From NCBI GenBank assembly GCA_017624235.1, contig JAGANL010000013.1:124001-188000 (forward strand): a stretch of 64,000 nt of DNA, given 5' to 3'. This document shows positions 1 to 10,072 of this stretch, piece by piece (within the stretch, counting starts at the first letter, position 1; each line of letters starts with the position of its first letter). Under the pieces are notes generated by a model. The model was not told the origin of the DNA, made no database searches, and saw nothing but the letters and a program-made list of their open reading frames with translations. Origin of the DNA: Lachnospiraceae bacterium (lineage in GTDB: Bacteria > Bacillota > Clostridia > Lachnospirales > Lachnospiraceae). Position numbers and translations under genes: made by a program.

Positions 1-565
1 CTTCTACCGGAAGAAGCCTGATCAGCTTCGGCTCATGGCTGACGGTATTTTTAAATGCGGTATATGCAAGATAGATCTCGCCAATCTCGCCATCCGTAAA
101 TGCCTTCAGCACCTGTGCACTGATGCGCATGGCATCCGCATAGGCCGGCTCCTCGATCACATCGGAATAGTCCTCTTTGATCGTATAACCGTAGCGGTGC
201 AGTGTATCCTTACCCTTTTTACCGATTGCATAGATATCCAGCTCTTCCTTTTTGAGTTCTCCTCTTGTAATCAGCTTGATGATATTGGAGTTATAGCCGC
301 CAGCCAGACCTCTGTTTGAGGTAATGACGATTACGGCCTTTCTCTCCGATGCACCGGCACGCAGATAGGGATGATTGATCGTGCCTGCTTTGGCAAGCAT
401 AGAGCCTACGGTTTCATACATACAGGAAAAATAGTTCCTGGAACGCTCCGCATTGCCCTTTGCTCTCTGCAGCTTGACCGTAGAAACGAGCTTCATTGCT
501 TTCGTAATCTGCTGGGTACTCTGAATACTGCTCTTACGCCTTTTTATGTCTCTCATCGAGGCCAT
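1..565 (-). CDS. atpG: F1 ATP synthase gamma subunit (3' end cut by window)
   Basis: Gamma is the central rotor stalk that turns inside the alpha3beta3 head. The frame opens with MASMRDIKRRKSSIQSTQQI, the typical gamma N terminus, and continues with ITKAMKLVSTVKLQ and a VITSNRGLAGGYN segment that is a hallmark of the family. About 188 residues are present and no stop is reached before position 1, so the C terminus lies outside the window. The ATG at 565 follows an AAGGGTG ribosome site. It is 60 bp downstream of atpA in the order H-A-G; beta and epsilon (atpD, atpC) would be expected beyond the left edge. Confidence 0.95.
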   Translation of the reverse strand, partial: MASMRDIKRRKSSIQSTQQITKAMKLVSTVKLQRAKGNAERSRNYFSCMYETVGSMLAKAGTINHPYLRAGASERKAVIVITSNRGLAGGYNSNIIKLITRGELKKEELDIYAIGKKGKDTLHRYGYTIKEDYSDVIEEPAYADAMRISAQVLKAFTDGEIGEIYLAYTAFKNTVSHEPKLIRLLPVE

Positions 566-625
566 AGCATTTCACCCTTTCCGGCGACTTCGTTCCGTTT
601 CGGTCCCGATTGGGAGCGAAACACT

Positions 626-2137
<1,512 letters not shown>

Positions 2138-2156
2138 TTACGCACCTCTCTTAGTT

Positions 2157-2705
2157 TTATGCAAGCTGAATCTTCATAAGCTGTTTGGAAAGCTTATCCA
2201 GCTTGGAACTGACACTGCTGTCAACTACTCTGTCTCCGATTCGGATGACCATTCCGCCAATCAGCTTCTGATCCACGGCATAGTGCATCTCCATCTTTTT
2301 ATAATCGGTTGTTGCAAGCAGCTTTTCTTCGACCTTCCTTTTCTGCTCCTCCCGAAGCGGAACAGCAGTCGTGACATATGCCACACCGATTCCCTTTAAT
2401 GCCTTCACTTCATCCAGGAAGTATAACAGGATGGAATCGATCTCTTTATAGCGGTCCTTTGCGATAATAATGGAAAAGAAGCCCGTCAGCTCATCGCTGA
2501 TCCTGCCCTTAAATACATTTTCCATTACCTCTGTCTTTTCTTCCTTGGTAATCTTCGGGTGATTCATCAGGGCGCTGAACTCAGGATTCTCTGCAAGCAC
2601 CCTTCGGATCTCCGTAATTTCTTCCAGGAAAACATCTGTCTTATTTTCTTCGACGGCAAGTTCGAACAAAGCTTCTCCATAGGTCTTTGAAATCAGCTTA
2701 GCCAT
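2157..2705 (-). CDS. atpH: F1 ATP synthase delta subunit
   Basis: Delta (OSCP-like) joins the b-subunit stator to the top of F1. The 182-aa length is normal. The N-terminal helical domain begins MAKLISKTYGEALFELAVEE, and the conserved C-terminal region carries DQKLIGGMVIRIGDRVVDSS. The ATG lies inside the end of atpF, a 13-nt overlap that suggests translational coupling of the two stator proteins. Confidence 0.97.
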   Translation of the reverse strand: MAKLISKTYGEALFELAVEENKTDVFLEEITEIRRVLAENPEFSALMNHPKITKEEKTEVMENVFKGRISDELTGFFSIIIAKDRYKEIDSILLYFLDEVKALKGIGVAYVTTAVPLREEQKRKVEEKLLATTDYKKMEMHYAVDQKLIGGMVIRIGDRVVDSSVSSKLDKLSKQLMKIQLA

Positions 2706-3253
2706 GTGCCATCACCTATTTCTTTTAACGTCTCTTCAATCAAGCCATCCTGCACCGTAGTATCGATGGATGCCGCAACGACCTTGCCTGCCATTAACGA
2801 CGCGATGGAAATCATTTCCTTCTTCACATCATCGGCTGCCTTCTTCTTCTGAAGCTCTGCTTCCACATGCGCTCTCTCAATGATTCTGGCTGCCTCTTCC
2901 TTCGCTTCGGCAACAATTTTATTCTCGTTTGCCAGCGCTTTCTTACGGGCCTCGCTCAATATCTCTTCCGCTTCTTTGTCGATATTTCTCAGCTTCTCCT
3001 CATACTGAACCTTCAGCTCTGCCGCATCCTTCTGGTCTGCCGCTACCTGATCGAGCTCACCGCGGATCTTCTCCTGCCTCTTTTGAAGCATCTCTCTGAC
3101 CGGGTTGAACAGGAAATAGCTTAAGAAAAAGAACAGCGCCAGCACGGCAATGAGCGACAGTACGGAATCGTGCAAAAGCTGGAAATCCAGATCAAACAGA
3201 CGCGGGGTCATGCCTTCTGAGAGCATGACAGTCGCACCAAGTATACTGTTCAA
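2693..3253 (-). CDS. atpF: F0 ATP synthase b subunit
   Basis: The b subunit forms the peripheral stalk: one membrane helix, then a long charged coiled coil. Here the membrane segment is at about residues 30-50 (SLIAVLALFFFLSYFLF), followed by roughly 110 residues rich in K, E, A and Q. The start is a TTG at 3253, supported by an AGGAGG ribosome site 8 nt upstream; no better ATG with a ribosome site exists before the helix. At 186 aa the protein is slightly longer than the common 160-170. It overlaps atpH. Confidence 0.95.
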   Translation of the reverse strand: MNSILGATVMLSEGMTPRLFDLDFQLLHDSVLSLIAVLALFFFLSYFLFNPVREMLQKRQEKIRGELDQVAADQKDAAELKVQYEEKLRNIDKEAEEILSEARKKALANENKIVAEAKEEAARIIERAHVEAELQKKKAADDVKKEMISIASLMAGKVVAASIDTTVQDGLIEETLKEIGDGTWLS

Positions 3254-3293
3254 GCTTACAGCCTCCTTTCTGTATTATTTTGTCTTCAGAGGC

Positions 3294-3551
<258 letters not shown>

Positions 3552-3582
3552 TCATTTCCTCCTTAAAAATATTTTGCAATCA

Positions 3583-4299
3583 TTATCCTTCAATTGCATC
3601 ATTGACATATGTCATAGTCAGCATACAGAATACGTATGTCTGAATCGCGCCTGAAAACAGGTCAAAATATACATGCAGCGCCGCCGGCCAGATGATCGCA
3701 ATCTTAGAAAGCAGACCGTAAATCAGCGCCATCATGACCGTACCAGAAAGCACATTTGCAAACAGACGCAGGGACAGTGAAATCGGAACCGCAATATCAC
3801 CGATGATATTGATCGGCGCCCAGATCGGCCACGGATCACAGAGTCCTTTGATAAAACCGGAAACCTTCTGATATTTCAGCTTGTTGTAGAAAATCAGCGT
3901 AAACGTCATGACACCAAGCGGAAAAGTAACTCCATAATCTGCTGTCGGCGGTCTTAATCCAAACAGACCGGAGATGTTGCTGATCAGAATAAAAATAAAA
4001 ACCGTTCCGATATAATTGGCAAACTTTACCGCATTTCTGCCCATAGACGCATGGATCATACCATCCAGCTTCTCTACGATCAATTCCGCAATATTCTGGA
4101 ATGTACCGGGTACCTCCGTTGCATGCTTCATCGTGCGTCTGACCGCAATACCAAATGCCATCAGCACAAGAAGTACAATCAGGATACAGATGTGCGTCGT
4201 TGTTATCCACACGGTCTGACCGAACAGCTTATAGGAAAAGACCCCATGAATCATGAAATCAATGTCGGCTCCGCCGGATAACAAAATGCCATGTCCCAT
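3583..4299 (-). CDS. atpB: F0 ATP synthase a subunit
   Basis: This is the stator half-channel protein that passes the coupling ion to and from the c ring. The 238 aa contain several hydrophobic helices. The essential arginine sits in SLSLRLFANVLSG, the family signature in the penultimate helix region. A near-ideal AGGAGGTGATAGG ribosome site precedes the ATG. It lies between the atpI-like gene and atpE in the normal F0 order. Confidence 0.97.
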   Translation of the reverse strand: MGHGILLSGGADIDFMIHGVFSYKLFGQTVWITTTHICILIVLLVLMAFGIAVRRTMKHATEVPGTFQNIAELIVEKLDGMIHASMGRNAVKFANYIGTVFIFILISNISGLFGLRPPTADYGVTFPLGVMTFTLIFYNKLKYQKVSGFIKGLCDPWPIWAPINIIGDIAVPISLSLRLFANVLSGTVMMALIYGLLSKIAIIWPAALHVYFDLFSGAIQTYVFCMLTMTYVNDAIEG

Positions 4300-4312
4300 C
4301 CTATCACCTCCT

Positions 4313-4705
4313 TCAATTCTCTTCTATTTTATTTCTGTGAATCCATTTATGAGTAAACGGCTGAAGATATGCCGCTACTTTCAAACCCATCAGTCCCAGA
4401 AATGCCGACAACGGATTGGCAATTTCCGTGACCATCATGATACCAAGCAGCAATACAATCATAAGATACCGCTGCATACTCTTCCTGGATAAAAGCTTTG
4501 GGGCATCTGCTCCCAGTTCCAATGCCGTATCCAGAGAACGGTACATATGAACTGCACAAAAAACAGCAATCGCCGCCCCAGCCCACAGACCCAGACTGTA
4601 CCAGAGCCTCCGTTCCACCAGCCATACAAAACTGACCTGACAGACAGCCGCAAATGCCAGAATACCGACCATCAACTCCAAAAGCGTCTCATTGATCCTT
4701 TTCAT
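4313..4705 (-). CDS. atpI: ATP synthase subunit I-like membrane protein
   Basis: A 130-aa protein with four predicted membrane helices, placed directly upstream of atpB, the usual site of the assembly factor AtpI. Sequence similarity within this family is low, so the call rests on position, size and topology. Its ATG overlaps the end of the preceding small gene by 17 nt, with a GGAAGAAGGCGG stretch as ribosome site, indicating coupled translation. AtpI proteins are thought to help c-ring assembly or Mg2+ supply; no catalytic motif is visible. Confidence 0.75.
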   Translation of the reverse strand: MKRINETLLELMVGILAFAAVCQVSFVWLVERRLWYSLGLWAGAAIAVFCAVHMYRSLDTALELGADAPKLLSRKSMQRYLMIVLLLGIMMVTEIANPLSAFLGLMGLKVAAYLQPFTHKWIHRNKIEEN

Positions 4706-4988
4706 CCGCCTTCTTCCTCTCCTGTGCTCTCTCCGTCCGTCTTTTTCCCGGCCTGCTGTAAATCTTCCTTGCCATCAGAAAAATATTGCGGAATCCCGCC
4801 AGCGCCCCTGTAAAAAACAGAAGTACCATCCAGAATGAGGTATGGAAGTACCGGTCCATTGCCATTCCGACAAAGGATAATAAAAAAATAGGAACAAGCA
4901 TATTAATTCCAAACTGGCTAATCAGCGCCAAAGACTGATAAACGCTCCGGTTGTAATTTTCATGCTTTTTCCCATGCCGGTCTCTCAC
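4689..4988 (-). CDS. AtpZ/AtpI-family small membrane protein
   Basis: This first gene of the ATP synthase operon encodes about 99 residues: a charged N terminus, two hydrophobic helices (ISQFGINMLVPIFLLSFVG and FWMVLLFFTGALAGFRNIF) and a Lys/Arg/Glu-rich tail. That layout fits AtpZ-type proteins encoded beside atpI. The chosen start is a GTG at 4988 preceded by AGAGG. A longer frame opens at a TTG at 5045, but the operon promoter would start transcription near 5053, leaving no room for a ribosome site there. Confidence 0.7.
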   Translation of the reverse strand: MRDRHGKKHENYNRSVYQSLALISQFGINMLVPIFLLSFVGMAMDRYFHTSFWMVLLFFTGALAGFRNIFLMARKIYSRPGKRRTERAQERKKADEKDQ

Positions 4989-5059
4989 ATTTTTCCTCTC
5001 TTTTCCTTCTGTGTTATGCAGTGTTCCCACTTTGCGCACTGTCAAAACCTTACCTTCCG

Positions 5060-5088
5060 ATTATACTCATTTTTATACATTATGTCCA
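5060..5088 (-). promoter_or_regulatory. Promoter of the ATP synthase operon
   Basis: On the minus strand, TGGACA (-35, 5088-5083) is separated by 17 bp from a perfect TATAAT (-10, 5065-5060). Transcription would begin near 5053 and give a leader of about 65 nt before the GTG start. No other comparable pair lies between here and the first gene. Confidence 0.8.
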
Positions 5089-5176
5089 GTAAATCCATGA
5101 ATTTTCCATATTCTTTACAACATTTCGGACAGAACCCGGAAGGCTGAGACCGGTGCGAGTGAAACTGTTACAAAAG

Positions 5177-5217
5177 CCCCATCAAAAGCAATATTTTACA
5201 TTGACTTTTAGATGGGG
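5177..5217. promoter_or_regulatory. Inverted repeat over the DUF402 gene promoter
   Basis: CCCCATCAAAAG (5177-5188) and CTTTTAGATGGGG (5205-5217) form a 12-bp inverted repeat with one extra base and a 16-bp spacer. The right arm overlaps the -35 box of the plus-strand promoter. This could be an operator or a hairpin. The rest of 5089-5313 holds no recognisable gene. Confidence 0.4.
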
Positions 5218-5229
5218 AAAGAGTAGTAT
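5201..5229 (+). promoter_or_regulatory. Promoter of the DUF402 gene
   Basis: TTGACT (5201-5206), 17-bp spacer, TAGTAT (5224-5229). The leader would be about 78 nt and ends in an AGGAGG ribosome site before the ATG at 5314. Confidence 0.65.
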
Positions 5230-5313
5230 TGTGACAAATAAAATCTGTGTAAGCTCTATGTAAAAGGTTCTGTAAAAAACAAAAGATAAATCTCAAAAAC
5301 AGGAGGGCTCTCT

Positions 5314-5790
5314 ATGAAGCAGCCAATTCTTTATCGCAAACGTATCATCCCTGAAGAATGTATTTTATTAAAAGATGACTTAATTCTTCGTTGTGATGAT
5401 GACCTTATCGTCACAAAATGGACTACCCTCAAACCCAAAAAGGATCTCCATCACGGCTTCTCCTGTTATTATCTGAAGGAAGGCTACAAGGTCAGCAAAT
5501 TTTACCGTGAGGACAATTCCCTTCTATACTATTATTGTGATATTATCCGTCCTGCGTACGACGCTGCCGCAAATACCCTGATGGTAACCGATCTGCTGGC
5601 AGATGTCATCATCTATCCTGATGGCTTTGTGAAGGTCGTGGATCTGGACGAAATGGTGCCGGCATTGGAATCCGGAGCGCTTTCTCAGGATATGTTAAAA
5701 CAGGCTTTAATAAGCTGTAATCATTTGCTGACTCAAATTTACAGCGGAAAGATAAAGGAACTGATTGCTCCAATCGACGCACTGGAATAG
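5314..5790 (+). CDS. DUF402 family protein
   Basis: A 158-aa soluble protein of the DUF402 (FomD/YgaC-like) fold. The family core is visible: YYYCDIIRPAYD, then VTDLLADVIIYPDG and VKVVDLDEM, carrying the conserved acidic residues that bind divalent metal in nucleotide-hydrolysing members. A phosphatase-like activity on nucleotides is plausible from the family, but the substrate cannot be told here. It is monocistronic, with its own promoter, an AGGAGG site and a shared terminator with the convergent gene. Confidence 0.8.
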   Translation: MKQPILYRKRIIPEECILLKDDLILRCDDDLIVTKWTTLKPKKDLHHGFSCYYLKEGYKVSKFYREDNSLLYYYCDIIRPAYDAAANTLMVTDLLADVIIYPDGFVKVVDLDEMVPALESGALSQDMLKQALISCNHLLTQIYSGKIKELIAPIDALE

Positions 5791-5824
5791 ACCGTTCCTG
5801 CAGATACAAGAGCATATAACAAAA

Positions 5825-5872
5825 GGACGGATGGAAAATCTGATATTCCCTCAGATTCTTCCATCCGTCTTT
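5825..5872. terminator. Bidirectional terminator
   Basis: GACGGATGGAA with TCTGA pairs, across a TATTCCC loop, with TCAGA and TTCCATCCGTC, with T runs on both sides. It lies between the convergent DUF402 and cell-wall hydrolase genes. Confidence 0.8.
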
Positions 5873-5923
5873 CCATCTGAACATACCTGTCTGTTCCCTT
5901 TATTCCCATAATTCCCGAAAAAA

Positions 5924-7090
5924 TCAGTAGAAAATATGTCCTCCGATCTGAATACCCGTCAAGCCCGGAATCGGTGTTCTGAAATAAACGCAGTTGCCCA
6001 CATTCGTCATACCTGCCATGGCCTCATCGGCCGCCTTATAGCAGCTTGCCGTCGCGCGGTTTTCTGCCAGCGCCAGAGCCAGCCTTCCGCTGGCTACCGG
6101 AGAGAACTGCTTATTCTGATAAATAACACCCACTACGGTATCCGGATAAACCGAACTGAGAACCCGGTTAATGACGACAGACCCGACCGCCACCTGCCCG
6201 GCGTAGGGTTCTCCGCCTGCCTCACAGTAAATCAGATTGGCCAACAGATATCGGTCACCCTCATCAAACTGCACCTGGGAAATATCTCTCCATGTCGAAT
6301 TGGCCGCCAAGGAAGACATCGCCTTTTCCTCTGCCAGCTTTTTCTGCAGATACGCGATATTCTCCTCCTGCTTTTTAATCTCCGCCTCTTTGGCTAAGAT
6401 TGCCGCCTCTACATCCGAAATCTTATCCGCATAATTGGCAATTCCGTTTGAGGTTGCCGCCATCAGACCGGAAACCTTTTTCTTCTCTTCCTCCGCCTGC
6501 GCCTTCAGCTCATCCAGCTCTTCTTTTTCCGCGATCAGATCCTGTTCCTTCTGCGCAATGGACTGCTTTGTCTGAGTATATTCCTCCAGCAGGTTTCTGT
6601 CGTACTCGGACATCTTCATGACATATTCATTTTTATTCAGAAAGTCTGCGAAGCTCTCTGAGGAAAAAAACATTTCCAGATAAGCCTGATCGCCCCTTTC
6701 ATAAATGAACCGCAAACGCTTTTTCATATTCTCATACTGCGTTTCCTCGGTCTGCTTCGCCTCCTCCAGCTGTCTGCCGGTCTCTTCGATCTCTGTCTCT
6801 TTTAATCCGATATCCGTTTCCAGCTGTTCCAGCCTATCACTGACATCTCCCAGATCCTCATTGAGCCGTCCTAACTGGCCCTCCAGATTCTGCTTTTGCT
6901 GCTCCATGTCATTCTTATGTCCCTGCGCCGCATTGACCTGTGCCTCGGATTGTGCTTTTTCCTGCTTTGCTTTATCCAATTGTTCCTGTGTCGTTGTCGC
7001 ACTTACCCTGGACAGGCTGTACGGACAGCCGACGATCAGCATTGCCGCCGCTAAATAGATGGCAGCACTCTGCCTGCCGGTTTTTTTCAC
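5924..7090 (-). CDS. Secreted coiled-coil cell wall hydrolase, SleB domain
   Basis: About 388 aa: signal peptide (about residues 1-32), a long Gln/Glu/Lys coiled coil (about 35-250) of the CwlO/PcsB style, then a C-terminal SleB-type Hydrolase_2 domain of about 110 residues (YLLANLIYCEAGGEPYAGQ, AVGSVVINRV, SPVASGR, HIFY). The domain is a lytic peptidoglycan hydrolase; Glu in CEAGGE is the expected catalytic acid. The GTG at 7090 has GAGG 8 nt upstream; a GTG three codons earlier is the alternative. It is last in the tsaC-rpiB-upp operon, 9-18 bp after upp. SleB proteins act in spore germination, but the coiled-coil form suggests a role in cell separation or growth. Confidence 0.85.
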   Translation of the reverse strand: MKKTGRQSAAIYLAAAMLIVGCPYSLSRVSATTTQEQLDKAKQEKAQSEAQVNAAQGHKNDMEQQKQNLEGQLGRLNEDLGDVSDRLEQLETDIGLKETEIEETGRQLEEAKQTEETQYENMKKRLRFIYERGDQAYLEMFFSSESFADFLNKNEYVMKMSEYDRNLLEEYTQTKQSIAQKEQDLIAEKEELDELKAQAEEEKKKVSGLMAATSNGIANYADKISDVEAAILAKEAEIKKQEENIAYLQKKLAEEKAMSSLAANSTWRDISQVQFDEGDRYLLANLIYCEAGGEPYAGQVAVGSVVINRVLSSVYPDTVVGVIYQNKQFSPVASGRLALALAENRATASCYKAADEAMAGMTNVGNCVYFRTPIPGLTGIQIGGHIFY

Positions 7091-7108
7091 GAATATCACC
7101 TCGCCTGT

Positions 7109-7738
7109 TTATTTGGTTCCGAAAATCCGGTCGCCCGCATCTCCCAGACCCGGAACAATATAACCATGATCATTTAATTTCTCATCCAATGCACCTACAT
7201 ACATGTCCACATCCGGATGAGCCTCTTTCATCTTCTCAATTCCTTCCGGTGCCGCAATGATGCACATAAAATGAATATTTTTGCATCCCTTATCCTTTAA
7301 CATCTGGATTGCCGCTACTGAAGATCCGCCGGTCGCTAACATCGGATCCACCACGAACACTTCACGTTCCGCACAATCTGCCGGAAGCTTGCAGTAATAC
7401 TCTACCGGCTCCAGCGTTTCGGGATCGCGGTAAAGACCGATGTGTCCAATCTTTGCTGCCGGAATCAGATTCAGCACACCGTCTACCATGCCAAGACCTG
7501 CACGCAGTATCGGTACGATTGCCATTTTTTTGCCCTTCAATTCCTTTACGGTTGTTTCACAGATTGGTGTCTCGATGGTCACATCAGACAGCTTCAGATC
7601 TCTTGTTGCCTCATAACAGATCAACATTGCAATTTCGCTGATGGTCTGTCTGAAATCCTTTGTTCCGGTATCCTTTCTTCTGATATATCCGATTTTATGC
7701 TGAATCAACGGATGATCCATAATGACTACCTTTGCCAT
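7109..7738 (-). CDS. upp: Uracil phosphoribosyltransferase
   Basis: Salvages uracil: uracil + PRPP to UMP + PPi, in the cytosol. The 209-aa length is standard. Signatures include [21 protein letters not shown] and the PRPP loop [16 protein letters not shown]. The start [18 protein letters not shown] aligns with the family and has a GGGAGG site; a longer in-frame opening nine codons upstream lacks support. It sits 39 bp after rpiB, a pairing common in Firmicutes. Confidence 0.97.
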   Translation of the reverse strand: MAKVVIMDHPLIQHKIGYIRRKDTGTKDFRQTISEIAMLICYEATRDLKLSDVTIETPICETTVKELKGKKMAIVPILRAGLGMVDGVLNLIPAAKIGHIGLYRDPETLEPVEYYCKLPADCAEREVFVVDPMLATGGSSVAAIQMLKDKGCKNIHFMCIIAAPEGIEKMKEAHPDVDMYVGALDEKLNDHGYIVPGLGDAGDRIFGTK

Positions 7739-7777
7739 GTTTCTTCCTCCCGTATATTGATACATTTATTCACTCAA

Positions 7778-8206
7778 TTACTGTTCTATTGCATTCACTC
7801 TTCTGACGTGCTTCTCTTCTCCCGGAAACTCGGTATTTAAAAAAGTTTCCACGATGCCAAGCGCCAGGTTGGTTCCGATGATACCCGCTCCCATAGCCAG
7901 TACATTGGCATTATTATGCTCCCTGGTCAGACGGGCCGAAACCGTATCTGCACAAAGGGCACAGCGGATGCCCTTTACCTTATTTGCCACAATGGAAATG
8001 CCAATGCCCGTCGTACAGATGACAATACCCTTTTCGCATTCTCCACTTGCTACCGCTTCTGCCGCTGCACGGCCAAACTGCGGATAGTCACAGGATTTCT
8101 TCTCGTAGCATCCAAAGTCCTTATACTCCAGTCCATGCTCCTCCAGATACCGGATAACCTCCTGCTTTAAATCAAATCCACCATGATCACATCCTAATGC
8201 TATCAT
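7778..8206 (-). CDS. rpiB: Ribose 5-phosphate isomerase B
   Basis: Interconverts ribose 5-phosphate and ribulose 5-phosphate. The 142-aa length and the motifs GCDHGGFDLK (Asp7, His8), CDYP and ICTTGIGISIVANK (catalytic Cys64) fit RpiB/LacAB, with the single-chain features of RpiB. Its ATG overlaps the tsaC stop in a TAATG junction, so the two are translationally coupled. Confidence 0.95.
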   Translation of the reverse strand: MIALGCDHGGFDLKQEVIRYLEEHGLEYKDFGCYEKKSCDYPQFGRAAAEAVASGECEKGIVICTTGIGISIVANKVKGIRCALCADTVSARLTREHNNANVLAMGAGIIGTNLALGIVETFLNTEFPGEEKHVRRVNAIEQ

Positions 8207-9297
8207 TATCGTTCCTCCTTCTCCTTGCTTTTATGTGTCTCTATCACATGATGACCTGCTGCCTTTAACAGCCGGTTCATAATAGCCTGTCCCATTTCAC
8301 TGCCCTCAAAGGACTCCGAATACATAACCGTGACATCCTCGTCATCAAATTCTCTTAAGATCGTATATAGGGATCTGGCAATAGCCTCCTCATCCGCGCG
8401 CCTTCCCGCACACTTGACCACCGCCGCAGCATAGCGCTCTCTTGTCTCCTGAGTCGCAATGATACCGACCTTTTCTCCCCGGACAGTATTCTCCTTGCTG
8501 AGCCGGTTGATCGTATCAACGACTGCATCCTCTTCTCCTGACACAATGGTCAGCTCCCCCTTCGGAGCATAATGACGGTATTTCATACCGGGCGCCTTTG
8601 GCTTTAAGCCACTGTCCGCTGACAGAATCGTCCGGTCCACCTCGACTTCCCCCAGTACCTTTTCCAGCATATCCTTTGTGATATATCCGGGGCGCAGAAT
8701 CATTGGCCGCTCCTCCGTCAGATCCACAATCGTAGATTCCAGCCCGATACATACCGCACCGCCGTCCAGAATCATATCAATTTTGCCATCCATATCCTCT
8801 GCCACATATTTAGCCTGTGTCGGACTGGGTTTCCCTGAGGTATTGGCACTCGGCGCTGCCACATAGCCTCCGCCGGCCTCAATCATGGCCCGTGCTATGG
8901 CATCACTGGGCATTCGGACTGCCACCGTATCCAGTCCTCCCGTCGTTTCAAAGGGCACCAGTCCGGATTTTTTCAAAATCATGGTCAGCGGCCCCGGCCA
9001 GAATGCTTTTGCCAGGCGCAGTGCACTTTCCGGTACTTCTTCCACAATCGGATAAAGTGCCTCCAGGCATGCAATATGCACAATCAGCGGATTATCCGAT
9101 GGTCTGCCCTTCGCAGCATAAATCTTCCGGGAGGATTCCCTGTTCAGCGCATCCCCGCCCAGACCATAAACCGTCTCTGTGGGGAATGCCACAAGTCCAC
9201 CCTCTCTTAAAATCTGCCCTGCTTTCTCAATAGCCTTCCTTTGCTCCGGGTCGGATGCCACTTCCGTTTCGCTCACCCTTACCAGTTTCGTCTGCAT
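8206..9297 (-). CDS. tsaC: L-threonylcarbamoyladenylate synthase (Sua5 type)
   Basis: Makes threonylcarbamoyl-AMP from threonine, bicarbonate and ATP for the t6A modification at tRNA position 37. The 363-aa length is that of the long Sua5/YwlC form: an N-terminal YrdC domain (GGLVAFPTETVYGLGGDAL near residue 35, KGRPSDNPLIVHI, SANTSGKPSPT) plus a C-terminal Sua5 domain. It is the first gene of a four-gene operon with rpiB, upp and a wall hydrolase. Confidence 0.93.
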   Translation of the reverse strand: MQTKLVRVSETEVASDPEQRKAIEKAGQILREGGLVAFPTETVYGLGGDALNRESSRKIYAAKGRPSDNPLIVHIACLEALYPIVEEVPESALRLAKAFWPGPLTMILKKSGLVPFETTGGLDTVAVRMPSDAIARAMIEAGGGYVAAPSANTSGKPSPTQAKYVAEDMDGKIDMILDGGAVCIGLESTIVDLTEERPMILRPGYITKDMLEKVLGEVEVDRTILSADSGLKPKAPGMKYRHYAPKGELTIVSGEEDAVVDTINRLSKENTVRGEKVGIIATQETRERYAAAVVKCAGRRADEEAIARSLYTILREFDDEDVTVMYSESFEGSEMGQAIMNRLLKAAGHHVIETHKSKEKEER

Positions 9298-9314
9298 TGC
9301 ATCACTTCCTACAT

Positions 9315-9334
9315 ATAATGTCTGTCGACATTAT
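9315..9334. promoter_or_regulatory. Inverted repeat between divergent tsaC and yczE-like genes
   Basis: ATAATGTC-TGTC-GACATTAT is a perfect 8-bp inverted repeat. Its right half overlaps a TATAAT -10 for tsaC on the minus strand (9335-9330) and TCGACA, a possible -35 (9325-9330) for the plus-strand gene, paired with TAAAAT at 9349-9354. The position suits an operator controlling both directions. Confidence 0.45.
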
Positions 9335-9394
9335 ACCATATCATGTGCTAAAATAATATTACTTATTTTTTACAGGTTATGGGAGGAATATAAC

Positions 9395-10072
9395 ATGTCA
9401 GATCATGATGCTTCTGCAGCCGGCAGCCAATTTGCCACAGACACCTCGAACCGCTCCATCAAAGAATGGGCTCTTGCTCTTTTCGTGCTTTTGATTGGAC
9501 TGACGATTGCACATCTGGGTGTTTCCCTGTTTCTGTTATCGGATTTGGGGACAGACACCTTTACCATCTTCATTCAGGGGCTCGCGCTTACCGTGGGGCT
9601 TTCGGTCGGAACGGTTCACGTCGTAATCCTCTGTCTGATCATGGTCCTCATGCTTTTTACGACCAAAGGCTACATCAAACCCGGGACGGTCATCTGTGCC
9701 TTCTGTGGAGGCCCCATCATTGATTTTTTCAACTGGATACTGTCTCCCTATATTCATGCAGAATCATCCATGCCCGTGCGCATCGCTGCCATGCTGGCAG
9801 GCTGCATCATTCTTTCGCTTGGCATGTCCGTCGTCATTGGCAGCAATGCCGGAACCGGCCCCAATGACCTGGTGGCTATTGTGCTGACCGATAAGCTGAA
9901 ACGCTTCCAGTTCCGTACAGTACGCATCAGCTGTGATCTGTTTTTTGTCATCATCGGATTTCTTCTGGGCGGGACGCTGGGCGCAGGTACTCTGGCTGCT
10001 GCGCTCTTAACCGGCCCACTTGTACAATTCTGGCTCCCAAAGAGCAGCAAAATCATCCGCCGGCTGTACTAG
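9395..10072 (+). CDS. YczE/YitT-like integral membrane protein
   Basis: A 225-aa protein with about five or six membrane helices. The segment LSDLGTDTFTIFIQGLALTVGLSVGTVH and GSNAGTGPNDLVAI are typical of the YczE/YyaS branch of the YitT superfamily. The substrate is unknown. The start was taken at the ATG at 9395, with a GGGAGG site 7 nt away, rather than a frame opening 70 codons upstream that reads antisense through tsaC. Its stop codon overlaps the stop of the convergent amidase gene. Confidence 0.8.
   Translation: MSDHDASAAGSQFATDTSNRSIKEWALALFVLLIGLTIAHLGVSLFLLSDLGTDTFTIFIQGLALTVGLSVGTVHVVILCLIMVLMLFTTKGYIKPGTVICAFCGGPIIDFFNWILSPYIHAESSMPVRIAAMLAGCIILSLGMSVVIGSNAGTGPNDLVAIVLTDKLKRFQFRTVRISCDLFFVIIGFLLGGTLGAGTLAAALLTGPLVQFWLPKSSKIIRRLY

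Noticed and set aside
4988..5045. TTG at 5045 as start of the first ATP synthase operon gene
   Set aside because: The predicted transcript starts only about 8 nt upstream, leaving no ribosome site; a GTG at 4988 has one.
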